Assembly (NCBI RefSeq): GCF_029080175.1
Contig: NZ_JARFJC010000008.1
Origin: Luteipulveratus flavus
GTDB lineage: Bacteria > Actinomycetota > Actinomycetes > Actinomycetales > Dermatophilaceae
Strand: one strand, 5' to 3'
Length of the DNA stretch: 64,000 nt
Positions 8,116 to 16,807 of this stretch are shown here, piece after piece. The position numbers were made by a program, and so were the translations under genes. Numbering within the stretch: position 1 is the first letter of the stretch; each line of letters begins with the position of its first letter. The notes beneath the pieces were generated by a model. That model saw only the letters and a program-made list of their open reading frames with translations, did no database searches and had not been told where the DNA came from.

Positions 8116-8946
8116 ATGTCCGGAACGCTCGTCCTCGCAGCCACCCCCATCGGCGACCCCGCGGACGCCGCGCCCCGGCTCGGGCGGGAGCTCGCCGGTG
8201 CCGACGTGGTCGCGGCCGAGGACACCCGCCGTACGCGCCGGCTGTGCGACGCGCTCGGTGTCGTGCCGGGCGGTGAGGTCCTGAGCTACCACGAGCACAA
8301 CGAGGCGTCCCGTACGCCGGTGCTGCTGGACCGGCTCAAGGCCGGCGCGCGCGTCGTGCTGGTCACCGACGCCGGGATGCCGTCCGTCTCCGACCCTGGC
8401 TACCGCCTGGTGGCGGCCTGCGTCGATGCCGACATCCCCGTCACCTGCGTCCCCGGACCGAGCGCCGTGCTGATGGCGCTCGCCGTCTCCGGGCTGCCGG
8501 TCGACCGGTTCTGCTTCGAGGGGTTCCTGCCGCGCAAGGCCGGCGAGCGACGCCGGGTCCTCGCGGAGGTCGCCGCCGAGTGGCGGACGATGGTGTTCTT
8601 CGAGGCGCCGCACCGGCTGGCCGACTCCTTGACCGCGATGGCCGAGGCGTTCGGCGCCGACCGCCGCGCGGCGGTCTGCCGCGAGCTGACGAAGACGTAC
8701 GAAGAGGTCCGTCGCGGGCCGGTGGCCGAGCTGGCGGAGTGGGCGGTCGAGGGAGCGCGCGGCGAGATCACGGTCGTGGTCGCCGGGGCAGAGCCGGTCA
8801 CCCGCAACCTCGAGGACGTGGTCCCGACGGTCGTCGAGCGGGCCGCGGCCGGGGAGCGGCTCAAGGACGTGTGCGCCGAGGTCGCCGCCGAGACGGGCCT
8901 GTCGAAGAAGGCGTTGTACGACGCCGCCCTCGCCGCCCGCGCGTAG
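8116..8946 (+). CDS. rsmI: 16S rRNA (cytidine(1402)-2'-O)-methyltransferase
   Basis: A 276-residue SAM-dependent tetrapyrrole-methylase-fold enzyme that 2'-O-methylates C1402 in the ribosomal P site. It has LAATPIGDP at residue 7, EDTRRTRRL near residue 35, YHEHNE near residue 59, VTDAGMPSVSDPG near residue 82 and CVPGPSA near residue 112. The C-terminal HTH-like part ends in GLSKKALYDAAL. Length is as expected. ATG at 8116 has CAGGCT six bases upstream, so the transcript may be leaderless. Divergent from pmt. Confidence 0.96.
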   Translation: MSGTLVLAATPIGDPADAAPRLGRELAGADVVAAEDTRRTRRLCDALGVVPGGEVLSYHEHNEASRTPVLLDRLKAGARVVLVTDAGMPSVSDPGYRLVAACVDADIPVTCVPGPSAVLMALAVSGLPVDRFCFEGFLPRKAGERRRVLAEVAAEWRTMVFFEAPHRLADSLTAMAEAFGADRRAAVCRELTKTYEEVRRGPVAELAEWAVEGARGEITVVVAGAEPVTRNLEDVVPTVVERAAAGERLKDVCAEVAAETGLSKKALYDAALAARA

Positions 8947-8984
8947 CCCGCCGCGCTCGACCGACGCCCCCGAGTGCCTGCCTT

Positions 8985-9042
8985 CCGGCAAAGTGTGGCG
9001 ACGGGCACAGGTATGGATGTGCCGGCGACCAACTTCTGCCTG
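8985..9042. repeat. 58-nt palindromic repeat, copy 1
   Basis: Copy 1 of a REP-like element: CCGGCA at the left end, a central GGCACA...TGTGCC inverted repeat (about 9004-9023), and ACCAACTTCTGCC at the right end. The core from 8995 to about 9040 is nearly identical to copy 2. It lies after the rsmI stop and outside coding sequence. Confidence 0.8.
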
Positions 9043-9067
9043 GGGTGCAGCGGAGGCCGGGTGCGTC

Positions 9068-9125
9068 CCGGCGAAAGGTGGCGACGGGCACAGGTATGGA
9101 TGCGCCGGCGACCAACTTTTGCCGG
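9068..9125. repeat. 58-nt palindromic repeat, copy 2
   Basis: Copy 2 of the same element, 83 bp from copy 1 in the same orientation. The right end ACCAACTTTTGCCGG is imperfectly complementary to the left end CCGGCGAAAGGTGG, so the unit can fold into a long hairpin. It ends 11 bp from the mrpG stop and could serve as a terminator between the convergent rsmI and mrp genes. Confidence 0.8.
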
Positions 9126-9136
9126 GGGAGGGGGCG

Positions 9137-9475
9137 TCAGGTGTCGTCGTCGTCTGCGGTGAGGCGGACCTGGACCGGCTCGACCGCGCCCGTCCGGTAG
9201 GCGGCCCGCCCGATCATGTGGCCGGACACCGGGATGGTCAGCAGCTGGAACGCGCCGATCAGCACCAGCATCCCGACGTCCAGGCCCGAGCGCAGCCGCA
9301 GTCCGACCCCGATCAGCACCAGCAGGACGCCGAGGACCTGCGGCTTGGTGCCCGCATGCATCCGGGTCAGCAGGTCGGGGAACCGCAGCAGCCCGATCGA
9401 GGCGGACAGGCACAGCAGCGCACCCGCGAGCAGACAGACCAGACCGACGCCGTCGGCGACATCCGTCCAGCTCAC
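9137..9475 (-). CDS. mrpG: Na+/H+ antiporter subunit G
   Basis: A 112-residue membrane subunit, last gene of the mrp operon. Three hydrophobic segments and the family stretch LLRFPDLLTRMHAGTKPQVLG (in part) near residue 29 identify MrpG/MnhG/PhaG. The GTG at 9475 overlaps the mrpF stop by four bases. It forms part of the hetero-oligomeric Mrp cation/proton antiporter in the cytoplasmic membrane. The C-terminus is acidic. Confidence 0.92.
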   Translation of the reverse strand: MSWTDVADGVGLVCLLAGALLCLSASIGLLRFPDLLTRMHAGTKPQVLGVLLVLIGVGLRLRSGLDVGMLVLIGAFQLLTIPVSGHMIGRAAYRTGAVEPVQVRLTADDDDT

Positions 9476-9927
9476 GATGTCTCCTCCGGGTCGGCGCGGT
9501 TGTCGGCAAGGTCGTCGCCCCGGGACATCCGGCCGTCGGGCGAGACGTCGGGACCGGCCTCGGTGGCGTGCTCGGAGTCCAGGCCCGCAGGCGGTCCGAC
9601 CGAGCCCGACGCGGTGAGGACCCGGCCGGCCTGTGCGACCTCGTCCTGACCCGGCGCGGTGTCGCGGTCCCGCGCGACGAACCGGGCGACGGCGACGGCT
9701 CCGACGAACGCGACGAGCGAGAGCGAGATCAGGATCGGCAGCGTCGTGCTGTGCCGGGTGAGGGCGGCCTCGGTGCCGAGCGCACACACGACGATGGACA
9801 CCAGGACGTCGGTGCCCACGACCCGGTCGAGCACGCTCGGCCCGCGCACGATGCGGACCAGCGCGAGCAGCGCGGCGAGGGTCAGCAGGCCGCCGATCAC
9901 CCAGAAGGCCAGGTCGGAGACGCTCAT
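9472..9927 (-). CDS. mrpF: Na+/H+ antiporter subunit F with extended tail
   Basis: A 151-residue subunit. Residues 1-90 match MrpF: three membrane helices and the LVRIVRGPSVLDRVVGTDVL signature near residue 22. Typical MrpF proteins are about 90 residues, so this one carries about 60 extra hydrophilic, Asp/Glu-rich residues at the C-terminus. The start ATG 9927 overlaps the mrpE stop. Translation is coupled on both sides. Confidence 0.92.
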   Translation of the reverse strand: MSVSDLAFWVIGGLLTLAALLALVRIVRGPSVLDRVVGTDVLVSIVVCALGTEAALTRHSTTLPILISLSLVAFVGAVAVARFVARDRDTAPGQDEVAQAGRVLTASGSVGPPAGLDSEHATEAGPDVSPDGRMSRGDDLADNRADPEETS

Positions 9928-10451
9928 GTCCGTTCCTCCGTCGCCGGGCCGGGTACGTCGGTGGCGAGCGCGCGCAGCATCCGGTCCTCCTGGCCGAGGA
10001 TCTGACGATGGATCCGGCGGGCGCCGTCGAGGTCGTGCACGTCCAGGGCGTGGACGGTCATGACACCGCTCGCGGGCTCGAGGTCGATGACGACGGTCCC
10101 GGGGACGAGCGCCACCATCTCGGCGGTCACGGACTGCAGCAGCTCGTCACGGCCACGCAGCCGGACGTCGAAGACCACGCCGTTCGCGGGACGGCCGGGC
10201 CGTACGGCGAGCCACGCCACGGCGACCGACGCCCGGACCAGGTCGACGACGAAGTGTCCGAGCAGCACGGCGAACCGCACCGGCCGGAAGGTCATGCCGA
10301 CGCTGAGCCGCGGCAGCGGGAACGCCATCAGGATCACGAACCCGAGGGCCAGCCCGCCGAGGACGTTCGCCCACGACACGTTGCCCCACAGCAGCACCCA
10401 CACCAGGGTCAGCCACAGCAGCGGGAACGGCTGGACGCGGCGGCGGATCAC
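9924..10451 (-). CDS. mrpE: Na+/H+ antiporter subunit E
   Basis: A 175-residue subunit with N-terminal membrane helices (about residues 10-45), the MrpE region around VVDLVRASVAVAW and a C-terminal soluble part with VALVPGTVVID and VHALDVHD, as in MnhE/PhaE. The GTG at 10451 overlaps the mrpD stop (GTGA). MrpE is a structural subunit of the antiporter complex. Confidence 0.9.
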   Translation of the reverse strand: MIRRRVQPFPLLWLTLVWVLLWGNVSWANVLGGLALGFVILMAFPLPRLSVGMTFRPVRFAVLLGHFVVDLVRASVAVAWLAVRPGRPANGVVFDVRLRGRDELLQSVTAEMVALVPGTVVIDLEPASGVMTVHALDVHDLDGARRIHRQILGQEDRMLRALATDVPGPATEERT

Positions 10452-12013
10452 GGCGCCCCTCCGTCCGCGGTGCTGTTCACCAGGACCGACTGGACGTACG
10501 TCGACCGGTTCAGCAGGTCGGCCGCCGCTCGGTCGGTGATGTGGAACAGCGGGCCGGCGACGACGGTGAGCCCGACGCCCACGACGACCAGCACGGCGGT
10601 CGGCATCACCACGCCGTACGTCAGGGCGCGCTCGCGGGAGGCGCGCACGGCACCGGGACCGTTCCCGGCCATGGCCTCCTCGGGCGCCCGCCAGAACGCC
10701 CGGCCCCAGACCCGGCTGACGGCGTACAGCGTGAGCAGGCTGGTGAGGGCCGAGCCGGCGAGCAGCAGGTACGCCAGCGGCGTGCCCAGGTCGGCGCCCG
10801 CCTGCATCAGGCCGACCTTGCCGAGGAAGCCCGAGAACGGCGGGATGCCGGCGAGGTTGAGCGCGGGGACGAAGAACAGGACGCCGAGCAGCGGCGCCGA
10901 GGTGGCCAGCCCGCTGAGCCGGCTCAACGACGTGGACCCGCCGAAACGTTCGATCAGGCCGGCGACGAGGAACAGGGTGGTCTGGATCGCGATGTGGTGG
11001 ACGACGTAGAAGATCGCCGAGGAGTAGCCCTTCTCGCTGCCGACCGCGATGCCGAACAGCATGTAGCCGATGTGGCTCACCAGGGTGAAGGACAGCATGC
11101 GCTTGATGTCGTCCTGCGCGACCGCGCCGAGGATGCCGACGAGCATCGTCAGCAGCGCGGCCCACAGCAGCAGCGTGTTGAGCCGGCCGTCGGGGAAGAG
11201 CAGCGTCTGGGTGCGGATCATCGCGTAGATGCCGACCTTGGTGAGCAGGCCCGCGAAGACGGCGGTGACCGGGGCGGGCGCGGTCGGGTAGGAGTCGGGC
11301 AGCCAGCCGGACAGCGGGAAGACGGCCGCCTTGATCGCGAAGCCGAGCAGCAGCATCGCGTGCAGCGCCAGCGACGTGCCCGGCGGCAGCGCGTCCAGCC
11401 GCTGGGCCAGGATGGCCATGTTCACGGTGCCCGTCGAGGCGTAGATCAGGGCGATCGCGACCAGGAACACCAGTGACGACAGCAGCGACACGTACGCGTA
11501 GGAGATGCCCGCCCGGACGCGGTCCTGCGTGCCGCCGAGCGTCAGCAGGACGAAGCTCGCGGCGAGCAGCATTTCGAAGCCGACGTACAGGTGGAACAGG
11601 TCGCCGGAGACGAACGTCGTCGACACGCCCGCGGTCAGGACCAGCAGGGTCGGGTGGAAGATCGGCAGCGGCGCCTCGCCGTCGTGCTCCTCGTCGAACG
11701 CCGACCGGCCGAGACCGACGGAGTAGCGCAGCACCGCGAGCGTCACCGCGGAGGACACGATGAGCATCAGGGCCGAGAGCCGGTCGGCGACCAGGACGAT
11801 GCCCTCGGTGGGCGGCCAGCCGCCGACGTGCACGACCTGCGGGCCGCGCTGGTCGGTCGCCCACAGCAGGGCCATCGACACCGCGAGCACGGCGGTGACC
11901 ACCGACAGGCTGGTGAACCGCTGGATGCGGGTGTGGCCCGCGGCGGCCAGGGTGATGCCGGCGCCGACCAGCGGCAGGATCACCGGCAGCGGGACGAGGT
12001 CCTCGAGCCCCAT
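10448..12013 (-). CDS. mrpD: Na+/H+ antiporter subunit D (NuoN/NuoM-like)
   Basis: A 521-residue polytopic subunit homologous to proton-pumping subunits of complex I. Seen: SGDLFHLYVGFEMLLAAS near residue 137 with the conserved Glu in helix 5, the lysine in GFAIKAAVFPLSGWLPDSYP near residue 225, KVGIYAMIR near residue 260 and HIGYMLFG near residue 317. The antiporter helices are complete and the length is normal. It starts at ATG 12013, overlapping the mrpC stop. Confidence 0.95.
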   Translation of the reverse strand: MGLEDLVPLPVILPLVGAGITLAAAGHTRIQRFTSLSVVTAVLAVSMALLWATDQRGPQVVHVGGWPPTEGIVLVADRLSALMLIVSSAVTLAVLRYSVGLGRSAFDEEHDGEAPLPIFHPTLLVLTAGVSTTFVSGDLFHLYVGFEMLLAASFVLLTLGGTQDRVRAGISYAYVSLLSSLVFLVAIALIYASTGTVNMAILAQRLDALPPGTSLALHAMLLLGFAIKAAVFPLSGWLPDSYPTAPAPVTAVFAGLLTKVGIYAMIRTQTLLFPDGRLNTLLLWAALLTMLVGILGAVAQDDIKRMLSFTLVSHIGYMLFGIAVGSEKGYSSAIFYVVHHIAIQTTLFLVAGLIERFGGSTSLSRLSGLATSAPLLGVLFFVPALNLAGIPPFSGFLGKVGLMQAGADLGTPLAYLLLAGSALTSLLTLYAVSRVWGRAFWRAPEEAMAGNGPGAVRASRERALTYGVVMPTAVLVVVGVGLTVVAGPLFHITDRAAADLLNRSTYVQSVLVNSTADGGAP

Positions 12014-12555
12014 CAGCCCTCCTTCCCGCCGGTCACCGTCTGGGTCTCCTGGTCCTCGTGCGCGTCGTCGTTGTCGTCGAGGTGGTCGTCGTACGTCGTC
12101 GGGCCGTCGGGTACGGGCAGGCCCGCCGGGTGCGGGGCCATGGGCTCGTCCTCGGGCCGGTCGCGGTCCTGGTAGTCGCTCTCGGACATGTCGTTGTCGG
12201 TCGCGCGCCGGTGGATGCGGGTGTCCTCGACGTCGTCGGCGAGGACGTCGGTCTCGGACAGCTGCCAGGACCGGTGGGCGAGCGCGAGCATGAAGGCGGT
12301 CATGCAGAGGCCGATCACGATCGCGGTGAGGACGAGCGCCTGGGGGAGCGGGTCGCTCATCCGGGCGCCGTCGTTGCGCCCGACGATCGGTGCCCGTCCG
12401 GCGCGGCCGCTGGCGATCAGGAACAGGATGTTCGCGCCGTTGCTCAGCAGCAGGAACCCGATCAGGGCCCGGACGACGGATCGCGCGAGCAGCAGGTAGA
12501 CGCCGGTGCTGAACAGCACGCCGACCACGAGGACGAGGGTGATGTTGGGGGTCAT
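12013..12555 (-). CDS. mrpC: Na+/H+ antiporter subunit C with extended acidic tail
   Basis: A 180-residue NuoK-like subunit. Residues 1-110 hold three membrane helices with GVYLLLARSVVRALIGFLLL and LTAIVIGLCMTAF. The remaining 70 residues are hydrophilic and rich in Asp, Glu and His (for example DDHLDDNDDAHEDQ), longer than the usual 110-125-residue family length. The ATG at 12555 overlaps the mrpA stop. The tail is cytosolic or extracellular depending on topology and has no obvious domain. Confidence 0.93.
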   Translation of the reverse strand: MTPNITLVLVVGVLFSTGVYLLLARSVVRALIGFLLLSNGANILFLIASGRAGRAPIVGRNDGARMSDPLPQALVLTAIVIGLCMTAFMLALAHRSWQLSETDVLADDVEDTRIHRRATDNDMSESDYQDRDRPEDEPMAPHPAGLPVPDGPTTYDDHLDDNDDAHEDQETQTVTGGKEG

Positions 12556-15512
12556 GTGCCCATCGGCCCCTCCCGGACGGGAGAGGAGTTCGCCGCCGGC
12601 TCCCCGCTCTCGGTGTGGGTGCCTGCGACCTGGACCGACTCGGCGTCCTGCTGCTCGATCTGGGTGTCGACCCGGGAGCCGAGGCTGCGCAGGATGTCCA
12701 GCATCAGCCCGATGACGACGAGGTAGACGCCGAGGTCGAAGAAGACGGACGTCACCAGGTGGACGTGGCCGAGCAGCGGCAGGTGCAGGTCGAAGATCCA
12801 GCTCTGCAGGGGTCCGCCGCCGGCGAGCATCGCGCCCAGGCCGACGCCTGCGGACAGGAACAGGCCGGCGCCCATCAGCAGGCCGGGCATGACCGGCGCC
12901 GCGGCGAGCAGCTCGTCTCGGGAGCCGGCGAGGTAGCGCACGGCCAGCGCCAGCCCGCACATCAGACCGGCGGCGAACCCGCCACCGGGGTGGTTGTGGC
13001 CGGAGAAGAGCAGGTAGAGCGACCACAGCACGATCGTGTGGAACACCAGGCGGGTGACCACCTCGAAGATCGTGGACCGTCGCTCCGGGGCGAGGCGACC
13101 GCCCTCGGCCAGCCACCGGCTGCCGCTGCCCTCGGCGCCGCCGACGTCGGTGTAGGAGCCGCGTCGTTCCCAGGAGGCACGGATCAGCTGTCGGCCGCGG
13201 GCGTGGACGTCGCCGCCGATGAAGACCAGGCTCGCCACGCCGGTGGCGGCGACCAGGACGACGGACAGCTCGCCCATCGTGTCCCAGGCGCGGACGTCCA
13301 CCAGGATCACGTTGACGATGTTGCTGCCGCCGCCGAACTCGACCGCGCTGCTGGCCAGGTCGCTCGCCGACGGCGGTGTGCTGCGGACCGCCGAGGCGGT
13401 GAGGGCCATGGCGGCGGTGACCGTCCCGACGCCGAGCCCGAGCAGGGCCCGCCACCGCCGCACGGCGCGCGGGGGGTCGTCGGGGAACTTGCCGGACAGC
13501 CGTCGCAGCACCAGGACGAAGACGACCAGCGAGACCGTCTCGACCAGGATCTGGGTGAGCGCGAGGTCGGGTGCGCCGTGCAGCAGGAACAGCATCGAGG
13601 CGCCGTACCCGGTGACGCCGAGCAGGAACACCGCGCGCAGCCGGCGGCGGGCGCGCGTCGCGGCGACGGCCGCGGCGACGACGACGAGGCCGACGGCGGG
13701 CTGGGCCGGGCTGTCCCACCAGCGCACCTGGTCCGGCCAGGTCACGCCGCCCCACAGCAGCTGGCTACCCGGGACGACGATGAACACGATCAGGATCAGC
13801 GCGAGCGACAGCGGCAGCGACCCGCGCTGGACGGCGCCGGTCACCTCGACGGACGCGCGGTCCAGCGACCGCATGGCGAGGCGGTAGACCTGCTCGGCGG
13901 AGTACGTCCTGGGCAGCCGGCCCTGCGCGGACTCGAAGGGCGCACGCGCGGCGAACAGGGCCGCACCGCACGCCCACGTCAGGACCGACAGCAGCAGCGC
14001 GAGGTTGAACCCGTGCCAGCCACCGAGGTGGACGGCGTGGTTGTCGGCGACCCACTGGTCGGCGTACGGCGCGAGCAGCGGCTCGATCCACGTCGCGGTG
14101 AGTCCGGCCACCAGACCGCCCGCGCCGAGCAGCACCGGGACGGCGGTCAGCCAGGGGCCGGCGTCGAAGACCTCGGTGAGCTCGCGGTGGGGCGCGGTGG
14201 CGAACGCGCCCCACAGGAACCGCGCGGTGTAGGCGAAGGTGAGGATCGAGCCGACGACCATGACCGCGAGCATCAGGGTGTCGGCGGCGGCGGACCCGGT
14301 GGGCCCGGCGTCGTACTCCGGCCCGAGCAGGAAGGCGCCGAACGCCGCCTCCTTGGCGAAGAAGCCCATCAGCAGCGGGAGGCCGGCCATCGACAGACCG
14401 GCCAGCAGGGCCGCACCTGCGGTCCAGGGCATGCGCCGGCCGAGCCCGTTGAGCCTGCGCAGGTCACGGGTGCCCGTACGGCAGTCGATCGCCCCGACGC
14501 TGAGGAACAGGGTCGACTTGAACAGCGCGTGCGAGAGCAGCAGCCCGAGACCGGCCAGCGCGGCGCCGTGGCCGCCGGCCCCGACGACCAGCGAGATGAA
14601 CCCGAGCTGGCTCACCGTGCCGTACGCCAGCAGCAGCTTCAGGTCGACCTGGCGCAGCGCTCGCCAGGCGCCGATGAGCATGGTCAGGCCACCGAGCGTC
14701 AGCAGGGTGACCTTCCACTCCGTCAGCCCGGAGTAGGCGGGCCCGAACCGGGCGATCAGGTAGATGCCGGCCTTCACCATCGCGGCGGCGTGCAGGTAGG
14801 CGCTCACGGGCGTCGGCGCGGCCATCGCGCCGGGCAGCCAGAAGTGGAACGGGACGAGCGCGGACTTGGAGATCGCGCCGGCGAGCAGGAGCACGACGGC
14901 TGCCGTCACGGCCGTACCCGTCGGGGGCGCGGCGAGGACCTCGCTGATCCGGTACGTCCCCGCGCTCTGCCCGATGATCACGATCCCGATCAGCATCGCC
15001 AGACCGCCGGCCGTGGTCACGACCAGGGCCTGGGTCGCGGCGGAGCGGCTGTCCCGGCTGGTCGTCTTGTGCCCGATCAGCAGGTACGACAGGACGGTGG
15101 TGGCCTCCCAGAAGAGATACAGCACGAGGAGGTCGTCGGTGGTGACGAGGCCGAGCATGGCCCCGGCGAACCCGGTGAGACACCCGGCGAAGCGGCCCAT
15201 CCCGGGGGCGTCGCGCTCGAAGTAGGAGGAGCAGTAGACGAGGATGAGCGCCCCGATGCCCCCGACGATCAGCGTCATCAGCCAGGCGAGCGTGTCGAGG
15301 GTGAAGGTGAGGTTCATCCCGAGCGAGGGCACCCAGCGCAGCGACTCGGTCGGGCCGTGCCCGTCCTGGACGGCACCGGTCTGCGTGAGCGCCCACCCGG
15401 CGGCACCCGCGGGCGGCAGGGCCAGCAGCCAGAACGCGCGTCGGCCCAGCAGTCGGACGAGGAAAGGAGCAGCGGTCGCGGCCAGGGCGTGGATGACCAG
15501 GAGGGCGATCAC
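12552..15512 (-). CDS. mrpA: Na+/H+ antiporter subunit A fused to subunit B
   Basis: A 986-residue protein, first gene of the operon. Residues 1-490 are NuoL-like, with LYLFWEATTVLSYLLIGHK containing the conserved Glu, SALVPFHFWLPGAM with the pump lysine, and SQLGFISLV. Residues about 570-700 match the MrpA C-terminal MbhD/E-like region (TGYGASMLFLLHGAPDLALT). Residues about 790-930 match MrpB (VVTRLVFHTIVLWSLYLLFS, HNHPGGGFAAGL). A/B fusion is common in actinobacteria. Start: GTG 15512 has GAGGAGG five bases upstream; a GTG at 15518 touches the same Shine-Dalgarno sequence and is less likely. The tail is hydrophilic. Confidence 0.93.
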   Translation of the reverse strand: MIALLVIHALAATAAPFLVRLLGRRAFWLLALPPAGAAGWALTQTGAVQDGHGPTESLRWVPSLGMNLTFTLDTLAWLMTLIVGGIGALILVYCSSYFERDAPGMGRFAGCLTGFAGAMLGLVTTDDLLVLYLFWEATTVLSYLLIGHKTTSRDSRSAATQALVVTTAGGLAMLIGIVIIGQSAGTYRISEVLAAPPTGTAVTAAVVLLLAGAISKSALVPFHFWLPGAMAAPTPVSAYLHAAAMVKAGIYLIARFGPAYSGLTEWKVTLLTLGGLTMLIGAWRALRQVDLKLLLAYGTVSQLGFISLVVGAGGHGAALAGLGLLLSHALFKSTLFLSVGAIDCRTGTRDLRRLNGLGRRMPWTAGAALLAGLSMAGLPLLMGFFAKEAAFGAFLLGPEYDAGPTGSAAADTLMLAVMVVGSILTFAYTARFLWGAFATAPHRELTEVFDAGPWLTAVPVLLGAGGLVAGLTATWIEPLLAPYADQWVADNHAVHLGGWHGFNLALLLSVLTWACGAALFAARAPFESAQGRLPRTYSAEQVYRLAMRSLDRASVEVTGAVQRGSLPLSLALILIVFIVVPGSQLLWGGVTWPDQVRWWDSPAQPAVGLVVVAAAVAATRARRRLRAVFLLGVTGYGASMLFLLHGAPDLALTQILVETVSLVVFVLVLRRLSGKFPDDPPRAVRRWRALLGLGVGTVTAAMALTASAVRSTPPSASDLASSAVEFGGGSNIVNVILVDVRAWDTMGELSVVLVAATGVASLVFIGGDVHARGRQLIRASWERRGSYTDVGGAEGSGSRWLAEGGRLAPERRSTIFEVVTRLVFHTIVLWSLYLLFSGHNHPGGGFAAGLMCGLALAVRYLAGSRDELLAAAPVMPGLLMGAGLFLSAGVGLGAMLAGGGPLQSWIFDLHLPLLGHVHLVTSVFFDLGVYLVVIGLMLDILRSLGSRVDTQIEQQDAESVQVAGTHTESGEPAANSSPVREGPMGT

Positions 15513-15610
15513 TGGCACCTCCTCGTCGTCGCGGCGGCGTGGACCCCGCAGCCGCGCGTCCGGGCAGCGAGGGCCGGCGGACACCGAAGCGAGGGGTGGT
15601 GTGGCTGCCG

Positions 15611-15616
15611 AGTCTA
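15611..15616 (-). promoter_or_regulatory. Possible -10 box of the mrp operon
   Basis: On the minus strand TAGACT fits TAnnnT and lies about 98 bases before the mrpA start. I see no convincing -35 box. The hypothetical gene upstream is on the same strand, so read-through is also possible. Confidence 0.35.
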
Positions 15617-15659
15617 GTGGTGCGGTCTCGGGCTCCCGACCGACGTGGGGTGCGCCCGG

Positions 15660-16040
15660 TCAGCAGAGGGGGTCGAACGGCAGCCGAACGCGCGTGTCGC
15701 CGGGGTCGCCTGCCGCGTAGCAGATCCACGCCACGCGGCCCTGTGCGACGAACGCGTCGGTGCTCACCTCGTGCGTCGCGGTCCGGGGCTTCCCGTCGGC
15801 GGTGAACCGCACCGTCAGCCTCGTACGGTCACCGTCGGTCTCCTGGCGCAGCACCGTGGCGGCGGCCATGTGGTCCGGGGGAGCGGGTTGCTGGCTGCGG
15901 CGCCACACGATCCAGCCGGTGACCGCGAGGACGGCCGCAAGTCCGAACAGGAGCATCGGGCGGGGCGACGGCGGCGAGCCGGGCAGCCGGGGACCGGCCG
16001 CGGCCGGTCGCCCGTCGCGGGTACGGAACGTGGTCGGCAC
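15660..16040 (-). CDS. Hypothetical single-pass membrane protein
   Basis: A 126-residue protein with one membrane segment (about residues 29-46) after a proline/arginine-rich N-terminus, followed by an extracellular-looking soluble domain of about 75 residues with beta-strand character and two cysteines (WICYAAG and the C-terminal PLC). An alternative start at the internal methionine near residue 29 would place the helix at the N-terminus. I do not recognise the family; the layout recalls DUF3592-like proteins. It is six bases downstream of the DUF4126 gene and upstream of mrp. Confidence 0.6.
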   Translation of the reverse strand: MPTTFRTRDGRPAAAGPRLPGSPPSPRPMLLFGLAAVLAVTGWIVWRRSQQPAPPDHMAAATVLRQETDGDRTRLTVRFTADGKPRTATHEVSTDAFVAQGRVAWICYAAGDPGDTRVRLPFDPLC

Positions 16041-16046
16041 CGGGTC

Positions 16047-16649
16047 TCAGGCTGGCTGTCCGAGGCCCGGTCGGCGGCGTCGGCGCATCCGCCGCATCCG
16101 CCGCCAGAGCACCCACACCGCCCACACCAGGACGACCAGGGCGACGATCACCAGCAGCGGGAGGAAGATCGCGGTCAGGCTCAGCCCGACCGACGCGACG
16201 TCCTCCACTCCGGAGATGACCGGTGCGCCGATGCCGGCCGTCGACACGTTGACGGCGGGTCTGATCGCGGCCTTGGTGGTGTGGACGAGGCCGGCGATGA
16301 CGATGCCGCCGACCGCCCCCACCCACGGGTGCTGCTGCATCCAGCTCGAGTTGTCGATGTCGCCCGCCGACTGCGTCGCGGCGAAGACCACGCCGCCGAT
16401 GGTCGGCCGTACGGCGGTGCCGATGAGGTCGTTCATGCTGTCGATCGCGGGGATCTTGTCCAGGACGACCTCGGCGACCAGCAGCACCGTCGCCGCGGCG
16501 ATCGCCCAGGGCGACTCGATCCAGGTGAAGGACGCCGGCAGGGTGATCACGTCGGTGAACCGGGCGACGAGGGCGACCAGCAGGAACGGGACGTAGGCGT
16601 TGAGGCCCGCGGCGGCGGACAGCCCGGCTCCGGTCAGAGCGGCGAACAT
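16047..16649 (-). CDS. DUF4126 family membrane protein
   Basis: A 200-residue membrane protein with four to five hydrophobic segments. It has the family pattern GLSAAAGLNAYVPFL at the N-terminus and EVVLDKIPAIDSMNDL near residue 62, followed by GGVVFAA. The C-terminus is a run of Arg-rich residues. The ATG at 16649 is preceded by GGGAGG at acceptable spacing. Function unknown. Divergent from metG. Confidence 0.8.
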   Translation of the reverse strand: MFAALTGAGLSAAAGLNAYVPFLLVALVARFTDVITLPASFTWIESPWAIAAATVLLVAEVVLDKIPAIDSMNDLIGTAVRPTIGGVVFAATQSAGDIDNSSWMQQHPWVGAVGGIVIAGLVHTTKAAIRPAVNVSTAGIGAPVISGVEDVASVGLSLTAIFLPLLVIVALVVLVWAVWVLWRRMRRMRRRRRPGLGQPA

Positions 16650-16793
16650 CGTCGTGGACCTCCCTGGCGGACCACCCTCGGGTCTCGCGCAGCCCAACAT
16701 TCCCACACGTCCGCCGGTCCAGCGGGCAGGCGAGTGCGGCCGGCTGAACCGGCGGGGCGGGAAACGCGGGTGAGCGGCGCGTCGGCGGCCTCC

Positions 16794-16799
16794 TAGGAT
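16794..16799 (+). promoter_or_regulatory. Probable -10 box (TAGGAT) of metG
   Basis: TAGGAT eight bases before the metG ATG at 16808; no Shine-Dalgarno sequence in between, consistent with a leaderless mRNA. It also rules against an in-frame TTG at 16799. Confidence 0.55.
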
Positions 16800-16807
16800 T
16801 GGCCACC

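Noticed and set aside
12615..15617. 1000-codon plus-strand frame opposite mrpA
   Set aside because: Antisense shadow of mrpA; composition is extremely Gln/Arg/Gly/Glu-rich and lacks any domain.
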